A DNA stretch of 64,000 bases from Paraburkholderia phytofirmans OLGA172 (lineage in GTDB: Bacteria; Pseudomonadota; Gammaproteobacteria; Burkholderiales; Burkholderiaceae). This document shows positions 1 through 8,464 of the stretch, one piece after another. The notes beneath the pieces were generated by a model that was not told the DNA's origin, searched no databases, and was given only the letters and a program-made list of their open reading frames with translations. The stretch spans positions 372,001-436,000 of the forward strand of contig NZ_CP014579.1 in assembly GCF_001634365.1 (NCBI RefSeq), given 5' to 3'. The position numbers and the translations under genes were made by a program. Each line of letters begins with the position of its first letter. Positions within the stretch are counted from its first letter, which is position 1.

Positions 1-943
1 CGCTCGCTTGATGTAACAACGCCTCCGATGCGCGGATATCAGGCCGTTCGCGCGCGAGCGTCGATGGCAATGTGAGCGGCAACGTATCCGGCAGATGCAG
101 CGAATCGAGCGTCAGGTCTGCGAAGTCCGCCTTCGAGGGCGGCATGCCACGCAGGATAGCGAGTTGGTGGTCGGTCTGCGCAAGTTGTGTCGCGAGTGGC
201 GGCAACGACGCACGGGTCTGCGCGAGCAGCGTGCGCTGGCTGCGCACATCGAGTTGCGAGACGCCGCCTGCTGCGAACCGCCCCTCGGTGATCTTGAGTT
301 GCTGCGCCTGGGTGTCCGCGAGGCGCTGCGTCAAGGCGATCTGCTGCTTTAAAGACGCGCGCCGAACCACAGTCGAAACCACATTGCCGGCGAGCGAGAG
401 CCGCGCCGCTTCGAACTCGAACGACTGATAGTCGACTTGCGCCATAAGCGCTTCCAGCGCCCGGCGATTGCCGCCGAAAATATCGAGCGCGTAGGACACG
501 CTCACCGACGCGTTGTAAAGCGTAAACGGCCCCTGGTTGGGCACATTCGGAATGCCGAACGCCGCGATATCGACCCGCTGCCGCACGCCGGATACGGTCG
601 CGTCGACAGCGGGGAATGCGGTCGCGCCGAATTGCGCGTTGTAGTTTTCGCGTGCCTCGATCAGCTTCGCGCGGGCTTGCGTGAGCGTGGGGCTTTGTTG
701 CAGGGCCTGCTCGACGAGACGATTGAGCGCATCGGACTGAAACTGCTTCCACCACATCGGTGTCGCATGCTCAGCCGCGACAAATGTCTGCGATGCGCCA
801 GCCACACCGCTGGCCGTGACGGTCCTGGCGGGTTGCGCTTCATGTGTATAGGTTTGCGTGTCAGGCGCCGCCGGCGGCTGAAAATCCGGCCCCACCGCGC
901 AACCGCACAGCGCGACGACGGACAAGTAAGCGAGCGGCTTCAT
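1..943 (-). CDS. RND/ABC efflux outer membrane factor, NodT family lipoprotein (3' end outside window)
   Basis: Reading the minus strand from the ATG at 943 gives an N-terminus MKPLAYLSVVALCGCAVGPD, with a lipobox (LCGC) and the CAVGPDFQPP signature typical of NodT/OprM-type outer membrane factors. The conserved WWKQFQSDALNRLVEQAL stretch of the family follows. About 314 residues are visible, and the reading frame is still open at position 1, so the C-terminal part lies outside. A good Shine-Dalgarno site (AGGAGG) lies at 952-957, overlapping the stop region of the upstream permease. As the last visible gene of the operon it should be the outer membrane channel joined to the HlyD adaptor and ABC pump. 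The substrate cannot be told from sequence. Confidence 0.93.
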   Translation of the reverse strand, partial: MKPLAYLSVVALCGCAVGPDFQPPAAPDTQTYTHEAQPARTVTASGVAGASQTFVAAEHATPMWWKQFQSDALNRLVEQALQQSPTLTQARAKLIEARENYNAQFGATAFPAVDATVSGVRQRVDIAAFGIPNVPNQGPFTLYNASVSVSYALDIFGGNRRALEALMAQVDYQSFEFEAARLSLAGNVVSTVVRRASLKQQIALTQRLADTQAQQLKITEGRFAAGGVSQLDVRSQRTLLAQTRASLPPLATQLAQTDHQLAILRGMPPSKADFADLTLDSLHLPDTLPLTLPSTLARERPDIRASEALLHQAS

Positions 944-955
944 CGATCGATCCTC

Positions 956-2098
956 CTAGTCGAGCGTGCGCCGGTAGAAACGCAGCGCGACGCCCATCAC
1001 GACGACCATGAACAGCGCCACGGGCCACACCGACGGCCACAGGTCGGCCCAGTCGTTTCCTTTGAGCAGGATGCCGCGAACCAGCCTGTTGAAATAGGTG
1101 AGCGGCAGCAGATTGCCGATGAATTGCGCCCAGCGTGGCATGCCCGCGAACGGGAACATGAAACCGGATAGCAACAGACTCGGCAGAAAATAGAACACGG
1201 TCAGTTGCATCGCCTGCAACTGATTCTGCGCAATCGACGAAAGCGTGATGCCGACCGTCAGATTCGCCGCGATAAACAGCAACGCAGCCAGATAGATTGC
1301 CAACAGGCTGCCGGCAAATGGCACCCCAAACACGAAGCGCGCCGCGGTCAGAATGATCGATGCCTGCACCAGCCCGATCATCACGTAAGGCACGATTTTG
1401 CCGGTCATTACTTCGATCGGTAGCACGGGCGTGGCGAGCAGGTTTTCCATCGTGCCGCGCTCGCGCTCGCGGGTGATGGCGAGGCCGGTCATCATCACCA
1501 TCGTCATCGTCAGGATCACACCCATCAGACCCGGCACGACGTTGTATTGCGTGATGCCTTCGGGGTTGTAGAGGCGGTGCACCTGGACGTCGAAAGCGGC
1601 CGGAGTACCGTTCAGATGGGCGAGCACCCCGGTGATGTCCTTGTCCGCGACCGGTTGCACAAGGCCTGGCAGCGCGGCGAGCGCGGTGTTCGTCGCGGTG
1701 GGGTCGGTCGCATCGGCTTCGACCAGCAGCGAAGGACGTTCACCGCGCAGCAGACGCTTCGAAAAATCCACCGGCACCGACAACACGAACTGCACCCGGC
1801 CTTGGGCAAGAGCGCGGCGGCCGGCCTCCTCGTTGGGCAAGGATTCGACGATGTCGAAATAAGCGGAGTTTTTCATCGCGGCGATGAAGCTGCGCGAAAA
1901 CGTGCTGTCGTCGCCGATGATGACAGCCGTTGGCAGATGCTTCGGGTCGGTATTGATCGCGAAGCCGAACAGCGTGAGCTGAATGACCGGCAGGCCGACG
2001 ATCATCGCGAACGTGATGCGGTCGCGCTTTAACTGCAGAAATTCTTTGAGCACGATGCTCCACCAGCGCGACAGCGAAAACAGGACGCGCGTGCTCAC
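956..2098 (-). CDS. ABC-2 type transporter permease (YhhJ/YbhR-like)
   Basis: The 380-residue protein has one N-terminal membrane segment (about residues 28-48), a large periplasmic domain, and about five C-terminal membrane segments. Between them is the ABC-2 signature RERGTMENLLATPVLPIEV, just after the segment GVILTMTMVMMTGLAI. This is the inner-membrane pore of an export system whose ATPase is the overlapping upstream gene (4-bp overlap) and whose adaptor is the HlyD protein. E. coli YbhFSR-type systems have two permeases; only one is present here. The substrate is unknown; drugs or hydrophobic compounds are likely by family. Confidence 0.93.
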   Translation of the reverse strand: MSTRVLFSLSRWWSIVLKEFLQLKRDRITFAMIVGLPVIQLTLFGFAINTDPKHLPTAVIIGDDSTFSRSFIAAMKNSAYFDIVESLPNEEAGRRALAQGRVQFVLSVPVDFSKRLLRGERPSLLVEADATDPTATNTALAALPGLVQPVADKDITGVLAHLNGTPAAFDVQVHRLYNPEGITQYNVVPGLMGVILTMTMVMMTGLAITRERERGTMENLLATPVLPIEVMTGKIVPYVMIGLVQASIILTAARFVFGVPFAGSLLAIYLAALLFIAANLTVGITLSSIAQNQLQAMQLTVFYFLPSLLLSGFMFPFAGMPRWAQFIGNLLPLTYFNRLVRGILLKGNDWADLWPSVWPVALFMVVVMGVALRFYRRTLD

Positions 2099-3048
2099 GG
2101 TTGCGCCCCGTAGTTGTCGGTGGAGTGGCCCATCAGGTAGATGAACACGTCTTCAAGCCGGGTTTCGATGCGCTCGGCGCGCAGCGCAGTGCCCTCGGTT
2201 GCGTGCCTGATCGCAGCTTCGAGCGCGGCATGGTCGATGCCGCTGACGTGCAACGCCGAGCCGAATACGACGGTCTGATCGACGCCAGGTGTCTTGCGCA
2301 ATTGTTCCGACAGTTTGCTCAGGTGCTCGCCGTAGATGGTCCAGGTCGCGAGATTCTGCGATTCGATCACGTCCTTCGAAGTGCCTTGCGCAAGCAGCTT
2401 GCCGTACGCGATGTACGCGAGCTTATGGCAGCGCTCGGCTTCATCCATGTAATGCGTGCTGACCAGTACCGAAATGCCGCGCGCGGCGAGGCGATGCAAT
2501 TCCTCCCAGAATTCACGGCGTGCGTTCGGATCGACGCCTGCAGTCGGTTCGTCGAGTAACAGGAGCTGAGGCTCGTGCAGCATGCAGGCTGCAAGCGCGA
2601 GCCGCTGCTTCCAGCCGCCGGACAACGCACCGGTCAGCTGATCCGCGCGACTTTGCAGACCCAGCGATTCGAGCGAACGGTCAACCGCCTCGCGCCGGTT
2701 CGCCATCTGATAGATGCGGGCGACGAAGTCGAGGTTCTCGCGGATCGTCAGGTCGTCCCAATACGAGAAGCGTTGCGTCATATAGCCGACGTTGCGTTTG
2801 ATCTGTGCGCTCTCGCGCACGATGTCGTAACCGAGACAGGTGCCGCTGCCCGAATCCGGTGTGAGCAGTCCGCACATCAAACGGATCGAGGTGGTCTTGC
2901 CGCTGCCGTTCGGTCCGAGAAAGCCGAAAATCTCGCCGTGCGCGACCTGCAATGTCACGTCGTTCACGACATGTTTATCGCCGAAGTGCTTGTTGAGCTT
3001 GTGCACGTCGATCGCGTATTGCGCATATTGCGGCGCGGGCGGTTTCAT
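2095..3048 (-). CDS. ABC transporter ATP-binding protein (YbhF/YhiH half-type)
   Basis: This is a 317-residue cytoplasmic ATPase. Walker A is GPNGSGKTTS near residue 45, the signature is LSGGWKQRLALA, Walker B is LLLLDEPTAGVDP, and the H-loop is STHYMD. The C-terminal extension resembles drug/Na exporter ATPases (DrrA/CcmA class). It has a single nucleotide-binding domain, unlike the double-domain E. coli YbhF. It overlaps the permease gene by 4 bases and the hlyD-like gene by 4 bases, so the three are translated as one coupled unit. Confidence 0.95.
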   Translation of the reverse strand: MKPPAPQYAQYAIDVHKLNKHFGDKHVVNDVTLQVAHGEIFGFLGPNGSGKTTSIRLMCGLLTPDSGSGTCLGYDIVRESAQIKRNVGYMTQRFSYWDDLTIRENLDFVARIYQMANRREAVDRSLESLGLQSRADQLTGALSGGWKQRLALAACMLHEPQLLLLDEPTAGVDPNARREFWEELHRLAARGISVLVSTHYMDEAERCHKLAYIAYGKLLAQGTSKDVIESQNLATWTIYGEHLSKLSEQLRKTPGVDQTVVFGSALHVSGIDHAALEAAIRHATEGTALRAERIETRLEDVFIYLMGHSTDNYGAQP

Positions 3049-4004
3049 TGCAGGTTCACGGCAACGGGTTGGCCGGGGTGCAGCTTGACTGCGTCGGCGG
3101 CGGAAGAGCGGGCTTCGACCATGAACATCAGCTTCGCGCGGTTCTCATTGCTGTAGATCACCGGCGGTGTGTATTCGGCCTCGCTCGATATGTACGTGAT
3201 TTTCGCTGGGACGTCGGCGGCGCATCCGTCGCAATGAATGGAAAGCGCACGGCCTGGCGCGAGCTTGCCGACCACGGTCTCCGGTACGAAGAAGCGCACT
3301 TTCACGTTCTGCGGCGGCAGCATCTGTACGACCGGATTGCCCGCTTGTACCCACTCTCCGACGCGATACAGCGTGTCGTAGACGAGTCCTGCCGCCGGTG
3401 CGTTGACGCGCTTCTGGTCGAGCTTCCATTGCGCCTGGGCGACGGCGGCCTGGGCGGCTTCGACTTGCGCGCTCTGCGCAGTGATTTGCTGCGAACGGCC
3501 GGGGAGCTGCGCGACGTCGACCTGGTTGCTCAGTTCCCGCACTTGCGCGGCGGTGGCGTCTGCGTTGGCGCGCGAATCGTCGAGTTGTGCTTTCGGGATG
3601 CCACCCGCGCGGTACTGCGCTTCATCGCGCGTGAGTTGCAGCGCTGCCTTGCGCGCATTGGCGACCGCTTGCGCGAGTTGCGCTTTGGTGACGTTCACTT
3701 CTGGACGGCGCTTGCCGGTTTGGATATCGGCTAGCTGTGCGCGTGCCGCGGCGAGTTGCCGTTGGGCCTGCTGCAAAGCGGCGGTTTCGTCGACAGATTC
3801 GAGCGTGAATACCGGTGCGCTTGCGTCGACGGTCTGTCCTCGTGCGACCGTCAACTGCGTGAGCTTGCCGGATTGCGACGAGCCGAGATACACGAACTCG
3901 CCCTCGATATAGCCCTGATAGACGTTGTTGTCGCGATGCGAACAGGCTGCGAGGACCGTCGCCGCGAGCAGCAGACAAACGCAGGCGCTGCAAGGACGAC
4001 TCAT
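3045..4004 (-). CDS. HlyD-family periplasmic adaptor (membrane fusion protein)
   Basis: The 319-residue protein has a lipobox-like N-terminus (LLLAATVLAACSH) and a biotinyl-lipoyl-like hairpin start (YIEGEFVYLGSSQSGKLTQLTVARGQ). A long alpha-helical coiled-coil segment rich in A/Q/L follows (about residues 75-205), and then the returning lipoyl half (VNAPAAGLVYDTLYRVGEWV) and a beta-barrel. It links the ABC pump to the outer membrane factor, as in YbhG/EmrA-type systems. It overlaps the regulator upstream and the ATPase downstream by 4 bases each. Confidence 0.92.
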   Translation of the reverse strand: MSRPCSACVCLLLAATVLAACSHRDNNVYQGYIEGEFVYLGSSQSGKLTQLTVARGQTVDASAPVFTLESVDETAALQQAQRQLAAARAQLADIQTGKRRPEVNVTKAQLAQAVANARKAALQLTRDEAQYRAGGIPKAQLDDSRANADATAAQVRELSNQVDVAQLPGRSQQITAQSAQVEAAQAAVAQAQWKLDQKRVNAPAAGLVYDTLYRVGEWVQAGNPVVQMLPPQNVKVRFFVPETVVGKLAPGRALSIHCDGCAADVPAKITYISSEAEYTPPVIYSNENRAKLMFMVEARSSAADAVKLHPGQPVAVNLQ

Positions 4005-4774
4005 GACTGGCTCCCGGTGTCTTTGCGGTTGCGGCGTACTGATGAAGGCTTCGGCTGTTGCGCCTGCGCTCGCGATTGTGTTTGTGTTTGTGTATGCACT
4101 CGCACCGATGCCATATGTGGCGCTGGCTGCATGCCGCCGATCAGCAGTGTGGTCACATGCCGACGCAACGCGTCACGCTCTATGACGGGCAGGCCACGCG
4201 CGCTTTGCCAGATCTTCGCCGTGGCGAGCGGCAGCATCACGAGCGCCAGAATTGAGTTGAATAGCAACATCGCTTCCAGGTCGCCATTGACTGTGCCGTC
4301 CTGCTGAGCGTGTGAAACGCGGCTGCTGAAGCGCTTGATGTTGTCGAACGGGATGCGCTGGATCATTCGTTCACGCAGCAGGCCACCTTCGTTGACGATC
4401 TCCCGCAGCCAGAGTGGCGGCAACCACGGCATGCGGTCCGTCACGTCAAACAGGCGCGCGACGAATTCGTGAACCAGTGCGAAGGGATCGCTCACGGCGT
4501 CTTCAACGGCCGGGCGCCAGACGAATTTCGCCGCAGGGGCGAGCCGCTCGTCAGCCACTGCGTCGAGCAGCTTTTCGCGATTCGTGAAGTAGTAATGGAC
4601 CAGTGCCGACGTGACGCCCGCTTCGCTCGCGATCTGCGCGACCGTCGTGGCCGCGATGCCGCGTTCGGAAAAAAGCCGCGTCGCGGTATCGAGCAGATGT
4701 TCGCGCACATCGAAGTCCCCGACGGCCGGGCGGCGGCCGAGTGGTTTTACGGGAGAACGCCTCGGGTTCATCAA
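4001..4774 (-). CDS. TetR-family transcriptional regulator of the efflux operon
   Basis: The 257-residue protein has an N-terminal TetR helix-turn-helix (residues about 24-70, with the core AATTVAQIASEAGVTSALVHYYFTNREKLLD) followed by a ligand-binding domain. It is the first gene of the operon and overlaps the hlyD-like gene, as cecR does in E. coli. The C-terminal tail (VHTQTQTQSRAQAQQ) is low-complexity and is encoded by short TGTGTT-type repeats around 4070-4100. An inverted repeat just upstream of its start is the likely auto-operator. The inducer is unknown. Confidence 0.92.
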   Translation of the reverse strand: MMNPRRSPVKPLGRRPAVGDFDVREHLLDTATRLFSERGIAATTVAQIASEAGVTSALVHYYFTNREKLLDAVADERLAPAAKFVWRPAVEDAVSDPFALVHEFVARLFDVTDRMPWLPPLWLREIVNEGGLLRERMIQRIPFDNIKRFSSRVSHAQQDGTVNGDLEAMLLFNSILALVMLPLATAKIWQSARGLPVIERDALRRHVTTLLIGGMQPAPHMASVRVHTQTQTQSRAQAQQPKPSSVRRNRKDTGSQS

Positions 4775-4779
4775 TCCAG

Positions 4780-4797
4780 ACTAATTGATGAGTTAGT
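4780..4797. promoter_or_regulatory. Probable TetR operator (inverted repeat)
   Basis: The sequence ACTAATTGATGAGTTAGT is a nearly perfect inverted repeat (ACTAAT/GTTAGT arms around a 6-base centre). It lies 6 bases upstream of the tetR start, in the spot expected for autoregulation. The role is inferred from position and symmetry only. Confidence 0.5.
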
Positions 4798-4948
4798 TAA
4801 ATTCAAGAAGGGCGTTGCCGTATGCGGTCCGCATTATCGACGGCCTGTCCGTCTGACAGAACTCTAGGAATCTTCCCATTCCATGCCGCTTTGCGTCTGT
4901 TCATACTCAAAACTTCTTAAAAGTGAATGCGTTCTTCGCAAGGATTTC

Positions 4949-5995
4949 ATGAAATTTCAGTTAACGCTGCTGGCATGTGCGCTGGCTTTGTCGGGTTGCG
5001 CGGGGCAGGCCGCACGAGACCGACTCGGTATCGAAGACCCGACCGTTCTGAAGACTGGCATCGGCGTGGCACAAGACGCGGCCGCTGGCGCGCCGACGCC
5101 TCAATGGTTTAGCACCTATGCGCCAATCACAAGCGGCGGCGAGGCGCTTGCTGGCCTGCAACAGCAGTTGGACAAATTGCCCGGTGACAAGAACAGTTAT
5201 TTTCACGCAAAGGCTCAGTGCTGGATTAATGCCGGACAGGAGGAGTGGCGCGCCCGTGACCAATGGGGTTTCGTCCAGGAAGCCATCGGTCAGGCGGCGA
5301 TGATCACGATCGGCCTGCAAAACGGCACGGCGTTGTCCGCTGCTAATCAGGAATTGCGCACGGTGTCGACGGTGCGTCCCGACTTGTGGAAGATCGTCAA
5401 TGTGATCAAGAGCGATCCAGCCACGGCCCGTTGCCCGGAGGCACAACAGCCGCTCGCCTGTGCTGAGGTAGAACTGATCCATGCAGGACATTACGCATGG
5501 AGACGCAATTTCCCTGCCGCTGAGAAAGCGCTGCCCGGCATCCAAAGCGAATTGCAGAAATCGGCGGAAGCGGCGTTGCAATGCGCCAAACCGCAGAAGG
5601 CCGAGTCGGCGGCTGTGCAAACGATCACGCTCAGAGCCGATTCGGCATTCCGCTTCGACAGCGGCGACGAAACCGGCATGCTGCCGGGCGGCAAGGCGCA
5701 ACTCGACGAAGTGGTCGCGGGTCTGCAGCAGGTGAAGGGCATTCGCCAGTTACACATCAACGGTTACACCGACCGCCTTGGCAGCGACGCGTACAACCAG
5801 AAGCTCTCGTTGCAGCGTGCGCAAACTGTGCGGGAATATCTGCGCAACCGCGGCGTGACGTTGCCAATAACGGCGCAGGGGCACGGTAAGGCAAATCCGC
5901 TGGCGGAATGCTCGCAGACGAAGCGCGATGAACTGGTGCAATGCCTGGCGCCGAACCGGCGTGTCGAAATCGATTTCGTGCGCGATCAGGGCTAA
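4949..5995 (+). CDS. OmpA-family outer membrane lipoprotein
   Basis: The start chosen is the ATG at 4949 (MKFQLTLLACALALSGCAGQ), which gives a clean lipoprotein signal with lipobox LSGC (Cys18) and an AAGGA site just upstream. The frame itself is open further back. The product is 348 residues. The C-terminal 110 residues form an OmpA/MotB peptidoglycan-binding domain (FRFDSGDETGMLPGGKAQLDEV, then INGYTDRLGSDAYNQKLSLQRAQTVREYL, then NRRVEIDF). The N-terminal 220 residues are not recognised. It probably tethers the outer membrane to the cell wall. It is divergent from the efflux operon. Confidence 0.9.
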   Translation: MKFQLTLLACALALSGCAGQAARDRLGIEDPTVLKTGIGVAQDAAAGAPTPQWFSTYAPITSGGEALAGLQQQLDKLPGDKNSYFHAKAQCWINAGQEEWRARDQWGFVQEAIGQAAMITIGLQNGTALSAANQELRTVSTVRPDLWKIVNVIKSDPATARCPEAQQPLACAEVELIHAGHYAWRRNFPAAEKALPGIQSELQKSAEAALQCAKPQKAESAAVQTITLRADSAFRFDSGDETGMLPGGKAQLDEVVAGLQQVKGIRQLHINGYTDRLGSDAYNQKLSLQRAQTVREYLRNRGVTLPITAQGHGKANPLAECSQTKRDELVQCLAPNRRVEIDFVRDQG

Positions 5996-6109
5996 TCCGG
6001 CGATTGACGCGCCATTATCGTTTTCAATCCCAAGCGTACGCTCATCAAGTCAACCTGTCCGCGTACTGTGATTGACAGGTATTTGTAAACTCATTAGGAA
6101 AACAAAATA

Positions 6110-6739
6110 ATGACTACTATCTTGATCGTGGACGATCATCCCGCGTTGCGGCTGGTGATCAAGACTCATCTTTCACAACTGCTCGGCATCACTGAAATTA
6201 TCGAAACCGATAATGGACAGACCGCAGTCGAGTTGGCCCGGCAGCACACGCCGGATCTCGCTATTCTCGACCTCGATATTCCGCGTATCAACGGGCTCGA
6301 TGTCATTCCTCGTTTAAAGCTGGTGCATCCCTCGATTCGAGTGCTCGTTCTGTCAGGTCACGATCCGTCGACCTTCGCGCCGCGCGCGATGCGTACAGGC
6401 GCGCAGGGTTTCGTCGGCAAGTCGCAGGACATGAAGGAGATCTTGCGCGGCGTCGAGGCCGTGCTGGCGGGGTACACGGTTTTTCCTATGTCGGCAGGTG
6501 GCGCCGGCGTGGGGGCGTCCGCAGCCAGCGAAGAAGAGAAGCTCAAGTTGTTGTCCGATAAGGAGCTCGTCATCCTGCAAATGCTGGCCAAGGGTATGTC
6601 GAACAAGACTATTGGCGACTCGCTCTTCATTAGCGACAAAACGGTGAGTACGTACAAGAGCCGCATCCAGGAAAAGCTGGGGCTATCTTCGTTGGCGGCG
6701 CTGATTGAATTTGCGGCGTTGCAAAGACTGATCGACTGA
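6110..6739 (+). CDS. Two-component response regulator, LuxR/NarL type (BvgA/EvgA-like)
   Basis: The 209-residue protein has a receiver domain at residues 1-120 with the acidic pair D9/D10, phospho-acceptor D54 (AILDLDIP) and the conserved Lys in FVGKSQD. A LuxR-type helix-turn-helix follows at about 147-205 (LSDKELVILQMLAKGMSNKTIGDSLFISDKTVSTYKSRIQEKL). All the key phosphorylation residues are intact, so this is an active DNA-binding regulator. The kinase-like gene follows 12 bases downstream and is its presumed partner. An AGGA site sits about 10 bases before the start. Confidence 0.94.
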   Translation: MTTILIVDDHPALRLVIKTHLSQLLGITEIIETDNGQTAVELARQHTPDLAILDLDIPRINGLDVIPRLKLVHPSIRVLVLSGHDPSTFAPRAMRTGAQGFVGKSQDMKEILRGVEAVLAGYTVFPMSAGGAGVGASAASEEEKLKLLSDKELVILQMLAKGMSNKTIGDSLFISDKTVSTYKSRIQEKLGLSSLAALIEFAALQRLID

Positions 6740-6751
6740 GTTTCGCAGGCT

Positions 6752-8464
6752 ATGAACATGATGAGCCTGTTTGGTTCTCCGGTGGGCGCGCAGGGTCGCG
6801 CTCGCCGCTTCTCTCCCTCAGCACGTACGGCATCGATCCGCTACGCGACCGTGTTGGGTAGTCTCTTCGCATTCACGCTATTGTGCGTCGTGTCGGTGCG
6901 CGCCAATGCGGCGCCGTTAGCGGAAGCAAGCTCGCTCGCCGGCAATCCGCGCCCGGTTGCCGCGCTGGCAGCGCGCGGCCCGGTGGGTGACGCCCAAGCG
7001 GGTGGCGGCGCTTATGTTCGTGGGCAAGGCGTCGATATCCATGCCGTTGGTGCCGCGCCGGCCAGTGAAAATAGTTCCTCGCAGGACGGGTTCGCTGTTG
7101 CCGAACACAGCTCCGCTCCGGCATGGCCTGCGCTGTTTGCGGTGCTAGTTGCCCTCACGGGTCTGGCGATTGTCGCGTTGGGCGGTTGGTGCCGGGCGCG
7201 CGCTGGGCTAAAGCTCACCTCCAGGAAACTACAGGTTATCGAAAGTGACTGGCAACGCCGGCATACCGCGGCCGAAGCACGGGAGCAGGCCGCGCGCATC
7301 GCTGCAGGCACGCAGGCGACCGCCGCTGCGAAGCAGGAGCGTGACCGTATCCTGAGAACCATGCGTCATTTTGTTGGCGGGCCATTGTCCGCGCTAGCCG
7401 GTCTGTTGGCCGGACTCGACACAGCTTCGCTGACGCCCGTTCAGAGAGCCTTGGCAGGCAAGATCCAATCAGCAGTGCGGACATGCGTTCGCGCGCTGGA
7501 GGACATGCTGTCGCCCTCCCCAATTGAACCGCATGCGATCGTGCTCGACGAAGATTCGACGGATTTCCGCGAATTGATTGATGGCGTCGTCGCGTTGTTT
7601 TCACCCGCCGCAGCACAACGGGGTCTACGTCTGAGCGTGAGCATCGACCAGTCGGTGGCCGCGCGCGTTCTCACCGACAGCGCGCGGCTGGGTCAGATAG
7701 TCTTCCATTTGCTGAGCAAGGCTGTGCGGGCGACCGAGCACGGACAGATCACGATCGCGGTGCGGGCACAACCGCTGAACGCTGGTTCGCAGCGCATTTT
7801 CATCAGCGTGAGGGATGTCGGTGCGAAGGCTGCACCTTCGGCGCAGCCGCCGCTTCCCGGGTTATTTGTCACCGGCGAACCGATGGGCGACGAGTCTCAC
7901 AGCGACGGTGATGCTGGGTTCGCACTATGCCGGCTGCTTACGCAGCGCATGGGCGGCGAACTCACAGTCGAGATTCAGCCGGGGTTCGGCACATGCGCGA
8001 CGTTTACTGCGCCGTTCCCTATCGAGTCCCTGCGGCCGTTCGTCGAACCTGCCAACGGCAATGCACTGGCGATCTCCGCGCGGTTGGTGGGGGGAGCGGC
8101 CGGCGCTCAAGCCGAATCATTTGACCGAAGCTATCTTGGCGCGCTATCAAACGAGGGCATCGATTTGCACACGTTTATAGCGGGCTGGCGGCGTTCGATG
8201 CTCGACGACCTGGATAGATTGCGTAGCTTGCGCGACGGGCGTGACCGGCTTGACCTCGCTGGTTTGCGCGCCACGCTGCACCGGCTCAGCGGCGCGGTGG
8301 CACTCGTCGGGGCATCGAGTTTGATGGACGCATTGCGGCAAGTCAGCGCCGCCCCGACGGAACCGGAAACAGACGCGATTGACGCGCTTTTGAAGCGCGC
8401 CGAGGCGTTGATGATGCAACTTGACGACCAGACGATCGACCCACATCGGAGCAAGCTGTCATGA
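6752..8464 (+). CDS. Membrane histidine kinase-like protein with C-terminal HPt domain (degenerate ATPase)
   Basis: The 570-residue protein has a signal/anchor segment at about 31-51, a short Ala-rich periplasmic part, and a membrane segment at about 126-146. A DHp-like helix carries H206 in HFVGGPLSAL. The ATPase-like domain (about 265-422) is decayed: the N-box reads FHLLSKAVRAT instead of NLLxNAxKxT, and the G1 box reads DVGAKA instead of DxGxG. The C-terminal HPt-like segment (about 465-560) has H510 in TLHRLSGAVALVGA. There is no receiver domain between kinase and HPt, unlike BvgS/EvgS. It follows the regulator gene and overlaps the next ORF by 4 bases (ATGA). Kinase activity is doubtful; an HPt or phosphatase role is possible. 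Confidence 0.8.
   Translation: MNMMSLFGSPVGAQGRARRFSPSARTASIRYATVLGSLFAFTLLCVVSVRANAAPLAEASSLAGNPRPVAALAARGPVGDAQAGGGAYVRGQGVDIHAVGAAPASENSSSQDGFAVAEHSSAPAWPALFAVLVALTGLAIVALGGWCRARAGLKLTSRKLQVIESDWQRRHTAAEAREQAARIAAGTQATAAAKQERDRILRTMRHFVGGPLSALAGLLAGLDTASLTPVQRALAGKIQSAVRTCVRALEDMLSPSPIEPHAIVLDEDSTDFRELIDGVVALFSPAAAQRGLRLSVSIDQSVAARVLTDSARLGQIVFHLLSKAVRATEHGQITIAVRAQPLNAGSQRIFISVRDVGAKAAPSAQPPLPGLFVTGEPMGDESHSDGDAGFALCRLLTQRMGGELTVEIQPGFGTCATFTAPFPIESLRPFVEPANGNALAISARLVGGAAGAQAESFDRSYLGALSNEGIDLHTFIAGWRRSMLDDLDRLRSLRDGRDRLDLAGLRATLHRLSGAVALVGASSLMDALRQVSAAPTEPETDAIDALLKRAEALMMQLDDQTIDPHRSKLS

Noticed and set aside
4070..4100. Short TGTGTT-type repeat as a mobile or phase-variable element
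   Set aside because: It lies inside the tetR frame, is only a few units long and just encodes a QTQT tail; contingency switching is not supported.
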